Shown piece by piece: positions 44,357 through 55,565 of a stretch of DNA of 64,000 bases. The notes beneath the pieces are model-generated. The model saw nothing but the letters and a program-made list of their open reading frames with translations, did no database searches and was not told the DNA's origin. The first letter of the stretch is position 1; every line of letters starts with the position of its first letter. Location: NCBI GenBank assembly GCA_037447655.1, contig JBBHKE010000099.1, positions 62,001 to 126,000 of the forward strand, given 5' to 3'. A program made the translations under genes and the position numbers. Source of the DNA: Zygnema cylindricum. Taxonomy: Eukaryota; Streptophyta; Zygnematophyceae; Zygnematales; Zygnemataceae.

Positions 44357-44540
44357 AGATGACTGCGGCGCAGCGGTACGAATTTGCAGCGCAAGAGGCG
44401 GCGCAGGCGGCGGCGCTGTCGGCAAAGAACGACTCCCATTTGCCGACAGGGAAGGTGTTGGCGTGCTTCTCCCATCCGGCGACATCCGTACCGCAGGCGG
44501 CTGCAGATGCAGACAAAACGAAAGAAAGCGTCAGACACAT
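44357..44540 (-). pseudogene. PAN/Apple-like gene: signal peptide and 5' part of exon 1
   Basis: The ATG at 44540-44538 starts a short hydrophobic signal peptide (MCLTLSFVLSASAAACG), followed by GTDVAGWEKHANTFPVGKWE and SAAACAASCAANSYRCAAV. Coding is cut at the copia-B border. 44357-44472 duplicates 39369-39484. The intact gene would have encoded a small secreted protein of about 200 residues with two related cysteine-rich repeats. Tandem paralogues instead of one split gene cannot be excluded. Confidence 0.6.
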
Positions 44541-45471
44541 GGAATAAAGTGTACGACTGCCGTACCGCAGGCGAATTCTTACAGAGAAGAGGAAAGCTTC
44601 AGAGGTTCAGACACGAGGTCATTTAAAAAAAAAAAAAAAGCATTTATCCTCAAGAGATTTTCGGTTAACCTCATAAATCATGAGTGCCTTCCGTTAGCAA
44701 TTCGGACATTTCAGTTGTGACATGGAAAACCAAGACTGTGCCAGAATCCATTTCCAGCAAATGAGAACTGCAGGAAAATTGTTTCGGGGACTATTTAAGT
44801 TTCCAAAACATACTGAGATTGGTGGTGAAGCTGGAGGCCAGAGCCGCATCGGGATTCACATCGACCGAAGCTGCGAGCAAATTGTTGGCTAACAGGTGGC
44901 GCGGTCCTGCCACGTGGCATGCTTCTAGAAAAGCAGCCACAAGGGCGAGGGCAAGAGGCTCCTAGAAGAGCAGCCACGAGGGCGAGGGCGGGAGGCGCAG
45001 AGGAGAATGCCATGGAGACTCAAGAGAGGAGAGAAAGAGAATGTTAAGAGTTAGCTGAAGGGTTTGACACTGGAATGTGCTAGTCAGGACTTTAAATCTT
45101 TGACTGGGTTGATGAGAGTGCACCCAAAGCAGAGTTTGTACCTTTTTGCAAATAGAAAGCGCGCCAATAAGAGTTTGGTTGAGACGGACCAATAGGATTG
45201 CGCGCTAAAACAACGTGGATTGTTCTATATCTGGGCGTACGAACTAGGAAAACGAACTAGGTATCGTAAGGAAGTAAATTTTGATTTAATTTATTTTTAA
45301 GATTAAATTTTAAGATTTTGGGTTAATGAGATATTGAGATTGCAGTGAAGGCAGAGTTTTATGCACATAAAAAGCGCTCTATGAGGGACCAATAGGATTG
45401 CGCGCTTTAACGACGTGGTACTGTACTCCAACAAGGCGCGCACAAACTAGGTGCCGTACAGTACACCGTGA
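44541..45471. other. Upstream region of the PAN-like gene, with two duplications
   Basis: A ~40-bp tandem pair lies at about 44918-44998 (AGCAGCCACAAGGGCGAGG / AGCAGCCACGAGGGCGAGG). A longer direct duplication places GGACCAATAGGATTGCGCGC at about 45186 and 45386 with related flanks; each has a CCAAT box. If the minus-strand gene was transcribed from here, these could be promoter parts. A 72-codon minus frame at 45013-44795 starts like a signal peptide but follows the repeat. Confidence 0.4.
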
Positions 45472-45681
45472 ATCGTTTATAGTGTTACTGTTATTTAAGC
45501 CACTTAAACATATTTTTTCCGTACACACGTGTCAAATTTATGATTGGAGACCACCAGTCGGAAGGTGAAAACATTGTCGCTCCATCGGAACCGTCGGATT
45601 TTCCTCTATCCGATAAGTGTGGACAGAAAAGATGTTTTAAGCGGCCAAAAAACTTTAACACTAATAGCGATTCACGGTGTA
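45472..45681. mobile_element. M1 MITE, 210 bp
   Basis: Ends TACACCGTGAATCGTTTATA and the complement ending GCGATTCACGGTGTA, TA at both borders. Same size as 951-1160. Interior resembles the right arm tail of the 31639-34097 element. Confidence 0.8.
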
Positions 45682-46524
45682 CTGTCGTAATCTTGCCGAT
45701 TAGAAAGATATTGACAGTATTAAGGGAGGCGTAAAATTATAAAGAAATGTTGTTACGGATTAGTGTAGAAGACAACCATTCAGATAATGCCACATGGGAG
45801 TAAAGTATTTGTGTCAATGATGAAATTGCGTTTCTTTTTCATCCAACGGCTTGAGGGCCTTCACCTATTGACAACATTCTCGCGACAAAAAGCTTCCAAG
45901 GTCTCACTACATGTGCACTAACGACAAACTCGGAGAAAATGTCAGCAGGCTCTCAAGCACTTTCCTTCCAACAACAGAGTACACCAATTGAATTACGATT
46001 TTCATTACCAATACAATCGACCAATACTATTTTGCTTTTCGTTACCATTATTGGATCTGACAGCCAAATTAAGCGCTCTCCGTTATTGAGGGTGGACCTC
46101 CAAAAGCGAAATAGTGTATTTTTACTGGATTCCGTATAATCTATTATTATTACGTAGCTTTTATTTTAGGAAATGATGATCGTAGTGACTGGTTGCGCGC
46201 AATCACCTATGTGAGCTTCTCAAAGATTATACATTTTAATTACACATTAGTAAAGGTTAAGTACCCGTTGAGTTTATATTTGACATAGAGGTTTCATTTG
46301 TACAAATTTTTATTTTTTTACGAACTTAGCTATTTATTCATTTTTTGAACTTGTTTAACTTAGTATATTTTTTGTGTACAAATAAGATGTACGGAAACGG
46401 GTTGAAAGTACACAGTGAATAGTTATTGAATAATTAATATAAATAAATATTTAGTGTTCTTATCTCTATTTTGGGTTCAATAGCCTAACGCCAACAAAAT
46501 TAAAGCTATTTCATACACCTAACA
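45682..46524. other. No gene supported; possible left end of a diverged M1 element
   Basis: Near 46411, TACACAGTGAATAGTTATTG resembles an M1 end; a matching right end (GCGATTTACGGTGTA) lies near 47580-47594. If paired they bound a ~1.18-kb diverged element containing the M2 copy at 46525-47220. Confidence 0.35.
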
Positions 46525-47220
46525 CTAAGGTCTATGTTCCATCAAGATATTTTGTAATTGTACGTCCAACATTATGGGTTGTTATATTTTGAACAATCTT
46601 CTATCACGTAGAGCCTATAAACACTTGTTCTAAATTGAGTGGTACCACGTATGTGATGAACGGATAGTGAAATCGTCAAACGATTTTCATTTAAAATGTT
46701 CATTTGCGTACCTTGTACTTGCGTACCAGGTGATCATATCACACAACTTGTGTCGTCTTTGCATACGCCTTGTCTTTTGAACCAACTCATTTTTAAGGGT
46801 ACCTGGTTTTTCGCGTGATGGACTGGCGTTACGAGAAACATTGTGACGTGGAGTGGTGCCGAAAATAGTGTGACGAAAGAGCGATGGGATTACTTTTAAA
46901 TTTTCGGTTGGATTGGAAGGTACATATCATGTGCAACTTTTTTGAATTCCGCTGGTTGTACATGGTGACACGGATCTTCATCATCTAACGTTTCGCAACT
47001 CTTATATTCTTGAAACTTAAGCTACATAAAAAATCGAAGGAAATGCTTTGCGAATGGATATCTAACTGTCGTTGTTCCCTCCAAACCTTTGGAGAATATT
47101 GTCAAGATTCTTTGTAAAATTGTTGGTTGATAAAAGCAAAACAATATGTACGACGTAGTACAAAAAGGTATAAATTTTTGTAAACAACCTCATCTTTTGG
47201 CCAATGGAACTTCATCATAA
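46525..47220. mobile_element. M2-related TIR element, diverged
   Basis: Left TAAGGTCTATGTTCCATCA and right CCAATGGAACTTCATCATAA are imperfect inverted repeats. GTAAACAACCTCATCTTTTG near the right end matches the GTAAACAACCCCACTTTTCC block of M2 copy 1. The interior resembles 53545-53800 (GCGTACCTTGTACTTGCGTA). Confidence 0.5.
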
Positions 47221-50174
47221 TTTAAATGCACATTTCCATATTATGGCCACGATAGTCTGTATTCACAAGCTTCTCGCGATTATCTCTCGTCTTTATGATT
47301 AAGAATCAAGTATGAGTGCGTTTTTCAGTGGCACTCGATCTCACGTGTCGACGCTTTTACGTAACATTTATTTTGTACTTTTGTACAGATTAAAGCGCAC
47401 TTTTAGTACAGATTGCTAAATTCTGTACATTCATATGTGATAACTATCAAAACTAGAGTAATTAACTTTAATTAAACAATACATGCATTAACGTTACAAA
47501 AAATTAGAGGTATTACTTTTATTTTAGGTGCGAGGGTCAAAATTTGTGGACGCTGAGTTAGCGTTATTAACGCTAAAAGCGATTTACGGTGTAGAGAGTT
47601 CGAGAGATATTTCAAATAACGTCCATGTATTTCGTTGCAGTTTGATTAAGTTGTTGTAGTATTTTTGGTTAAATGTTTTTCTATTTTTTATTTTATTATG
47701 AAGTCAAACTCGATCAACGTATTTTTTAAACTTGTGAATTTAATATTGTGCCCATAATCATTATTTTCCAGGTGTTTTATGCGTGGGCATGAAATAGACT
47801 AAACCTCCATGGATTTGACAGTCAACTTGTTGAGCAACTTTTAACTCGTGAAATATTGTAAAACCGAGTTAAAATTTTGGCCCGCTTATGAACGTCTGTC
47901 GTTGTAAGAAAAATCAACAATTCACACGGCATGCCACGAGGCCAACCACATGTAAATAAAATTGTTGCGCGCAAATAAATTATCAATTTTACATAAACTT
48001 TGAGAGAACATGTTTGCTTTTCCCTTAACACTAAAATTGAAATATAATCGCGAAACTTTACACTGAACTTGCAAACATATTATAAAACAATTTGAAATGA
48101 AAGAACAAAAAACAAAAGTTATAAAAGTCTTGTATGGATAAATTAACTTGCAAGATACGAAGTTAACCTTGTACAAGATAAAAAAACAGACTGGTGTAAA
48201 GATAGTAATGGAACTAAATGAAAAAAATGTGCGTCGTCACGCGAGACAAGCCACACTATTTACTAATGAACATCATTACATTAACAACGAATGTCACATT
48301 GATTAACATTATGAAAATTTTGAACCTCAAATTTTTGTGAATGTTTGTTTTGTACAACAAGTTTTATCTACAAGGTAATAATTTCAGAGCAGTAAGCAAT
48401 ATTTGTTTTCACACGACAATCATTTTTGTCGAATAAACTTTGTCGTCAATATTAGGTAATGTTTTGTTGATTTTGGTAAAATTATGTTTATTTCACAATT
48501 TTGTTGGAAATACCTTAATCTAAGCTATATAGTTTTAAATGCTTTAAGGTTTTAGCAACAAGTGGGCTCCTCATTGTTTGGTAATTTTTACTAGGAATGA
48601 ACCACGCAAGAGTGGAATATACTATGATTTCCTCATAAAATTTGAACCTTGTATATCTTTTGATGTTTAAGAGAGATTGTCTATTACTTTCGGTCATATT
48701 TCATCGTTGACAATTGAGAGTTATTCACTTCAAAAATCACCAATATATTTTTTTAGAGTAAGCATTCGGATAAAGGTAAAAAACAAGAAAAGAAAAAATA
48801 AAACACGAAAGAATCATTCCAGACAAGTGATACACTAGGTACGCCCGAACAATCATTTGTGACAACCTCGAAGTCATTAATTTTATGACTTTTCCTCATG
48901 GTTTCCCGATGTTTGTTTTTTGTCTCTTCTCACTCGACCTATCATTCGATCGTCATTTTTTTTGTTTAGACCTCTTTCATTTGATATCGTTGTTGTCATA
49001 TTTTTTTATAAGAAGTGTGAGATGGGAGTCATAGTGCGTGAGGGAGAGGGAGAGGGAGAGTTGACAACAACGTAAAATTTTACAAATGAACCTTGAATGA
49101 ATGGATGTTTAAGACACCTATAATTTTCTTTTCCAACATGCGCGTCACAGGCAAGAAAAAGAATAGTGTGTACTCTCATTGCCAACAAGCAAGTGAAATT
49201 AAACTCGATAAAAACATCGCCAATTCAAATTACAAACACATGATTTATCCTCGACGATAGACACTTTGTTGAGTTACCCATACATTGTCATTTACATTGC
49301 TTATACATTTAATTTTTAATTAATGTAACCCTCCAACAAGTTGGCTTTTAGATTAGCCGCGAAACCGAAAAATAAAAATAAGATTTGCGAAACATCATAT
49401 CGGACTTGAAAGGTAAGTTAAGGAACGACCCAAAGTGAAGCTACAACGTGAATTGCTGAATTTTGACCCTCAAACCTAAAATATAATTACTATTTATATT
49501 TTTTCATCTACGCTAATGCAGGTAATATTTAATTAATGTCAGTTACTCGTTTGTGTTTGGACATGTTTTTAATAGTGTAATGGACGAAATGTGTCAACCC
49601 GTACTAAAACTGCTAGTAATTTTGCACAAAATTACAAAAAGAGTGTTTGATAAAGGCCTCGACACGCGAAAGTGAGTGCGTCGACACGAGAAAGCGCACT
49701 ACTAATAGTCATACAAGGAAAAGTAGCCCGAACCGGTTCTCACATGTTAAAACGTCGACTATGTGACGACGGGCTATAGCGGAATCCGTACCCGGCCGCC
49801 CGCGTCGGGTCCGAAACGAAATTGGGTGCGGGTGATATAACGCGGACGGATTTCGGCTGTTCAGATTTTGAAAAAAAAGAATGTCGGATTCGGGTATTTG
49901 AAATTTTGACTTTTTCGACTTCTGATGTGAAGACGGGCTATACAGCTACTGACCTACTGTACTGTACTTGTGTTGTGTATCGGGTAATTTTTTTTTTTCC
50001 AGTTCGATACTCAATATACTGTGTCAGAGGGCTCGATATATCGCACCGGGACCAACAAATACTATCGGGATACATTTGGTCAGCTTTCCGAAAATTACCC
50101 ATTTGTATCTCGTGAATTATGCCAATTATTAGTTAAAATATACAAAAGATTAAAGCTTGCTGAAATCATCATCA
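47221..50174. other. Decayed repeats, no gene supported
   Basis: 47800-48300 resembles the arms and centre of the 31639-34097 foldback element (TCACACGGC, CCACATGTAAATAAAA, GTGCGTCGTCACGCG) and is probably an old relative. 48850-49210 resembles 28890-29250. 49790-49920 resembles the end of H2 (TCGGATTCGGGTATTTGAA). 49970-50070 resembles an H1 end (TGTTGTGTATCGGG). None has both ends. Confidence 0.4.
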
Positions 50175-50246
50175 ATCGGAGTGGCGCAGCGGAATCGTGG
50201 TGGGCCCATAACCCACAGGTCCCAGGATCGAAACCTGGCTCCGATA
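50175..50246 (+). tRNA. Initiator tRNA-Met (anticodon CAT)
   Basis: The 72-nt gene folds as a cloverleaf: acceptor ATCGGAG with CTCCGAT (7 pairs, A1:T72 type), anticodon stem GTGGG/CCCAC with the three G:C pairs diagnostic of initiators, CAT anticodon at 50207-50209 preceded by C, and T-loop ATCGAAA, where A54 replaces T54 as in eukaryotic initiators. The sequence is close to the plant cytosolic initiator. One base in the D-arm (T at 50195, where plant initiators have G as I recall) leaves a mismatch at the top of the D stem. No CCA is encoded. A T-rich stretch suited to Pol III termination (CTTTTATT) follows within 10 bases. A retained gene is likeliest; a tRNA-derived relic is possible. Confidence 0.9.
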
Positions 50247-50516
50247 TAAACTTTTATTATGATAAATGCTGCGCTACATGAGATCGTAAAAATCGTTGTG
50301 CGATCGTTAATTATATGACACTTAATTATGCGCTATGTAATTTTGTCGCGCTATTTTTTTTAGTGCGAACGTGGAGACGCGCAGTCGTTTCGAGAAAAAA
50401 CAATATGCGACTCACCGACAACACGCCGCACTATTTTAGGCTTGGAAAGAGACGACACGCGTTTCATTTTCAGCTTTCTTCGTGTTAGGTTAACCTGCAC
50501 AATAAACTCCACTAAC

Positions 50517-50671
50517 TCCTCAAACTCCTCTAAGCTGTCAAACTTCTCTTACTCTTTGATAAAATACAAAGAGGATCAATCAATCTATCAATCAATTGAG
50601 AGTTAGGATTGATCCGTTTTGTAGTTTATGAAGGAGTAAGAGAAGTTTCACAGCTTAGAGGAGTTTGAGGA
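50517..50671. repeat. Hairpin with 38-bp near-perfect arms
   Basis: The arms 50517-50554 and 50634-50671 are complementary at 37 of 38 positions. The 79-nt loop contains a second inverted pair (ACAAAGAGGATCAATC near 50566 and GATTGATCCGTTTTGT near 50607). The size and arm quality would suit a small-RNA precursor or a tiny foldback element. The arms do not match other repeats that I noticed in the window. Confidence 0.8.
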
Positions 50672-50739
50672 CTTTCTACCTTTGCTTCCGCATTTGCTTT
50701 GTCTTTCCTTCTACCATACTGTGACTCGATCCTTACAAG

Positions 50740-51290
50740 GATGCTCTAATATTATAGGCTTAAGTAATGACTGTTGGATGTTACACTTTTTCATATTCAC
50801 GAAGCAATTGCGCAAATCATCCGGCGTGAAGAAACTCTCCTCGTGAGAAGAGTTGCTTTACATTGGTCCTGTACAATTGGTACACGTGAAAAAGAAAAAA
50901 AATATCCACCTCGAACAGGCGATCACAAGCCTACACGCCGTACATGCCATGTACCTTCTTCGACGATGGATGCAGGTCAGCTGAAAGTATCCTCGCACGC
51001 TCCGTCAGACATCCGCCTACCTTCACAATTTGACGCTTCTTTTCGCCATTGCGTTTCGAAATGTTGATTTCCATTTTCAAATTAAAAATCTGGCCACAAA
51101 CTTTTCTTACGAATTATTAAGTACTTCAGCTAGTACAGATATTAAGTTCGGATTTTACATTTGAAAAATATTTTAAGATTTTCAAAATGTGAACACTAAC
51201 CTAAGTGGCACCAATCATAATTGCGAAAGGTTGTTTCCTAGCCCGGTGTATGTACGTTTATTGGGACCGCCTGATGGAATCGAGGCTTTA
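50740..51290. mobile_element. M2 element, truncated copy
   Basis: Resembles 21364-21936: CTCTAATATTATAGGCTTAAG, a degenerate GAAGAAACTCTCCTCG hairpin, ATTGGTACACGTG, then TTATTGGGACCGCCTGATGG at the right end. The left end (GGGGAAAAGTGGGG block) is missing. Confidence 0.5.
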
Positions 51291-51487
51291 TTTGTGGAGT
51301 TTTATTGTTTGGGAAGGCATCGGCTTTTGCATGTTGTGTACAACAGTTATCTATAGTACAGTACTCTCGATGTACTTTGCACTTCGAGTAATTTTGTCGG
51401 CATCACCTTATTTGTGCACAATTTGCGTTTACACGTCATCTTTTGCCACGTTGTCGCGTGGTAGGACTTTTGTCGAAGTGTCGGAGG

Positions 51488-53271
51488 TAGTGTTGTGTAT
51501 CGGTAAAAAACTTATCGCGATAACACCGATACCGATAGTTATGGGTTATCGAACGGTCAGAAGTCCCGATATATCAGTCTAAGAGCAACAAATTCCATAT
51601 CGGCGATAACTTAAAAAAATAATAGCATGCATACAATAGTACTTTATAACATATTGTATTATATAATTGACTTTATATAGCGTTGCATGCCACGTATAAG
51701 AATATGTTCCGTCGTTGTTTAACTGCGATTTATTACAGACAGCGCAACACATAAATGTCGGCCAGTTAACTGAACAGAAATTTTATGGCAGTGTACGGAA
51801 TTGTACCGACAAATTGGTGAACATGGAACAGAAAAAGGACAGCGGACACAAAGAACAACGGACGCAAAATAACATTCTCCGTGCCGCAGGAATCGAACGG
51901 ACGACTTCGAATAAGAAAACATGAGCGGACGACCACCGTGAACGGCGAAATCCCAGAATGGCTCTTTTGGCAACTTATGCCAAAAAAGCCGACAGATTAA
52001 CACGTGGCAGGTCCCTAATGGATCTCAAGGAATAAAGGGACAAAGCCATGGCGTCGGATGTGAAAGGTACATCGTTTTTTCTAGAGTCGTACTAAAACCG
52101 TACAGATCTAATGGTGGCTACTGCTGTGCTTGTACAACTGTACAATATAGTGATGTGATTGGTAGACACGTATAGTGATGTGATTGGTAGACACCTTAGT
52201 AGATAGGGGTTGTGAGTAGGGCGCGTCTGGGGAATAACACGTACAGTTGAGTGTACTGGCCGTACATTCATATGTACGGTCTGTATAGATATCGCCAATA
52301 GTTATTGATATCGATGTTATCGCCGATAATAACCGAGAAATATCGGTTATTTATCCGCGATAACACAGATCAGAGGTCGCAAACGGATAACTGAAACCGT
52401 GACCGACCATTAACCGACCGCCCGCGCCGGATCCGGAACGGATTCGGTTGCCAAATTTTGGGGGTCGGGCGGTTACGGTCGGTTGATTCACCAGGAAAAA
52501 AAAACTGTCGGTTACGGTCGGTCAACCAAAAAACCAAAAAAAATGAAAATTTTGTACTGTCCCTATAATCCAACATTCTTGTACTTTGTACTTTTTGGCA
52601 TCGTGGAAGTACGCGACATCATGATTAGCGTCGCAAATCTGACACGGTACTGTAGTAAGCTATTTATTTCGCAAATCAAAGGGAACGCGACAAAGCGTCG
52701 CAAATCTAACACGGTAGTCACTATTCATTTCGAAAATCTTAGGCAACGCGACAAAGCGTCACAAATCTGACACTGTAGTACAATATTCATTTCGCAAATC
52801 TAAGGCAACGCGACAAAGCGTCGCAAGTAGTAAACTATTCATTTCGCAAATCTTAGGGAACGTGACAAAGCGTCGCAAATCTAACACGGTAGTAACACTA
52901 TTCATTTCGCAAATCTTAGGGAACGCTACAAATCGTAATTATTGACTTATTTCGTCGTACATTGATTAATTTTGTATTTTTTCGGTTACGGGTGGGCACG
53001 GTTAGTCGCGAAAAATTAAGATTCGGTTATTTTATTTTTTCGTAAACGACGGTCGGTTAACGGTTAACAATTTTAGAGCGTGACAAAACTCGGTCGGGCG
53101 TCGGTTAGTCAGATTTTGAAAAAAAAAACGGTCGATTTCGGGTATGATTTTTTTTGACTTTTGCGACCTCTAACACAGATAGCGGTATATGGTACCAATA
53201 TATCGATTATCGGATACCCGAAAAAAGGCCCATGTCGGTTATCGACAAATGCGTAACGATACACAACACTA
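51488..53271. mobile_element. H1 hAT-like element with exact 8-bp duplication
   Basis: Ends TAGTGTTGTGTATCGG and CGATACACAACACTA, flanked by the exact duplication GTCGGAGG (51480-51487 and 53272-53279). 1784 bp including a nested H2 element (52371-53172); without it about 970 bp. The subterminal regions repeat GATAACACCGAT, TATCGGTTAT and similar words. The left part matches 63472-63720 closely. No transposase frame, so it would need an enzyme supplied in trans. Confidence 0.9.
52371..53172. mobile_element. H2 hAT-like element nested in H1
   Basis: Ends CAGAGGTCGCAAA and TTTTGCGACCTCTA, flanked by the exact duplication ACACAGAT (52363-52370 and 53173-53180) of H1 sequence. 802 bp. GCCGGATCCGGAACGGATTC lies near the left end. 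The interior (about 52625-52930) is a tandem array of ~63-bp units with GCGACAAAGCGTCGCAAATC. Non-coding. Confidence 0.9.
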
Positions 53272-53279
53272 GTCGGAGG

Positions 53280-55247
53280 CCTGTCCAGTCCGAAGGAGGG
53301 CTTCCATCATGATTGGAAGAAACACTTTCATGCTGCCGCCCGGTCACGGCAGGCGCCTAGCTTGTCGTTTTGTGAGGCTAATGGATCTGTCCTAACTACA
53401 ACCAGATAAAACCAGAATTAGAGTGACAAAAATCACGACTATTTTGTCGCTTCATAGTCCAGCTAGTCATGGTCCGCTGGTCGGTCAAACTTGGACGACC
53501 GTCGGTTCAACGCCTATCCATGCCGTCTTCTTTTCCCTTTCTTAGGGTGAAGTTCTATCATACGTTTCTGTAAATGTACGGCCAACGATTGAGTCGGAGT
53601 TCCATCACGTAAAGTATGTAAGCCAGGTGTTTTAAATTGATTGGCGCCACGCAAGCTACGATCCGATATTAAATATCTTTCAGATTCTTAACACCGACAA
53701 ACTTAAGTACAAATCTTGACTTGCGTACCATGTACCTGCGTACGACGTAATCATACGACAAAACTTTTTTACATTTGCAGACGACGCCAGCTCATTTTTT
53801 AGGGTTTCAGTTTTCGAACATAACGAAAGTCCTTTGACAGAAATAGTGTGACGAACAAAAGCTACCGAAAATAGCGTGACGAGGGAATGTTCCGAAAATC
53901 CGTTTTTAGTTTCGGTTATATTTTGGAAACCGCGTGTCATGTGGAAATCTTAAGATTTTTCGTTGGTTTTCCATCATGACACGTAGCTTAATTGTCCACC
54001 GTGTCACAATTTTTTTTTCTATGTATGCCAACCCACCTCGTCGAGGTGGGTTGACAGTTGGTTCCCACTGGAGCATTTGTAACTTTTTGCCCATTCCGAT
54101 GATTTTCGGAAAACTCATCGGAAAACGGGTCTTGTTCACACCAATCTTGGCACGTAACTCCGATCGAATGTGTCTTATGACACGTCACACGTTTTGACGT
54201 CATCAAACAAAGGCGCGAAAACAAACCTGTAGATTTGTAGATTTTCAAACTTGATTTTCAAACTTACCTCTGCTGATTTTCAAACTTATCTCTCCTTTCA
54301 GCAGTTGCCTTTTCTACTAGATTATTGGCCGCCATTTCCGCATGTTTGTATGCCTCCGTTCCGTTAATCAAAACATTCCAGGTTTTTGTCTCTCACCACC
54401 GTATCAGTGTCTACTTGTGGTTCTTTTTTGCTTGGTAAGGTACTTAACTTTTACCTTATCTTTTTTTTAGTTCATTGTTTATACACTATATGATTTCAGA
54501 TGTATTTTTTTTTGTATGTCGCATATTGATAATAAGAAAAATTAATGCGGTTTCCTTTGTACATTTGTCAACGAAAAAATGCCATATTGTACGAAAAAAT
54601 GACATATTGTTTTTATTGCATGAGAAGCTTTTTAGGGTTTTTTCAATTTTGTTATGGCTTCACTTCATGTTAAGCTTTTCAATTTTTAGCTGCGCCCATC
54701 CTGCCTTTTTTTTAGTGTTTTTTAGGATTTTCTTAGGGTTATTCCATATTTTAAGCTTAAAAAGAATTTGTTATTAGCACTGACAAAAATGTAACTTCTG
54801 CATACTTCTGCATATTTTGTTTCCTATTACTGTGAATATATACCATATAATCTATGTGAATTTTTATGCTTCTCTATGTTTCCGTTTATTTGTGGTTTTC
54901 ATTTTATCTGGCTAGAGGAATTTATTCCACTTTTTTAAACGGGTTAACAGTTGCGGTCAGTTTGACTTTTATTTTATTTTTCCTTCTTTACCAGTTTGAC
55001 TTTTTCCCAATTCAATTTTCTTTGGTATAGATTTGGCTTAGTTTCCCCTCATTTAGTATGATTGGTAATCAACTATTGAATGTGATGCCATAAAAGGCTG
55101 AAAATATTAATATGTCGAAAATATCAAAAAAAGCCAAAACAAGAAAAACACTAAGATAAATAAGACAAGGAAGAAAGTAACGACAAACAAGGAACAAGTG
55201 AGAGGTTTGTCGTTCAAGTGTCTTTGATTTTTGATAAATTTTCACAA
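53280..55247. other. No gene supported; M2-like end and a palindrome
   Basis: 53536-53580 resembles an M2 left end (TTAGGGTGAAGTTCTATCAT). 54029-54053 is a perfect palindrome, CAACCCACCTCG with its complement around one T. 54238-54295 has three copies of ATTTTCAAACTT. 54460-55060 is T-rich. No coding exon of the papain-like gene was recognised here. Confidence 0.45.
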
Positions 55248-55543
55248 TGACACAAGAGAGTCTTATAGTAAGACGAGGTAAGGAGTAGCCGCAAAAAGGC
55301 TCTAAAACGTACATCTAGCCTAGAGCGTAACTTAGGAAGGTACACCTAGTTATGGTAAAAGGAATCTAAGACTAAAGAGATTCCTACGCAAGAATCATCA
55401 ATTCTAATAAAGGTATGTACATTCTACTAAATAAAGTACAGAATGCTAAACCGAAGTACAAGACTTATAGCGTAGCAAATAGAACTCTAAAAATAGTGTA
55501 GGAAACAACAGGTAGTGTAGAATGCTTTAATTGTATTTCAACA
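55248..55543 (-). repeat. Copia-C LTR (3' end of a truncated element)
   Basis: On the minus strand the LTR starts TGTTGAAATACAATT at 55543, directly after a G-run polypurine tract (55544-55552 on plus is C-rich). The distal end is uncertain; CTTGTGTCA at 55248 is a plausible terminus, giving about 296 bp with a CTTACTATAAG TATA-like motif near it. Confidence 0.5.
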
Positions 55544-55565
55544 CCCCCCCTCGATTAAAGCATGG

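Noticed and set aside
44795-45013. 72-codon minus-strand ORF with a signal-peptide-like start
   Set aside because: Lies on a 40-bp tandem repeat and has no downstream domain; could not be linked by splicing to the PAN-like exon.
54475-54777. 100-codon hydrophobic ORF
   Set aside because: Phe/Leu-rich translation of T-rich DNA; no conserved feature.
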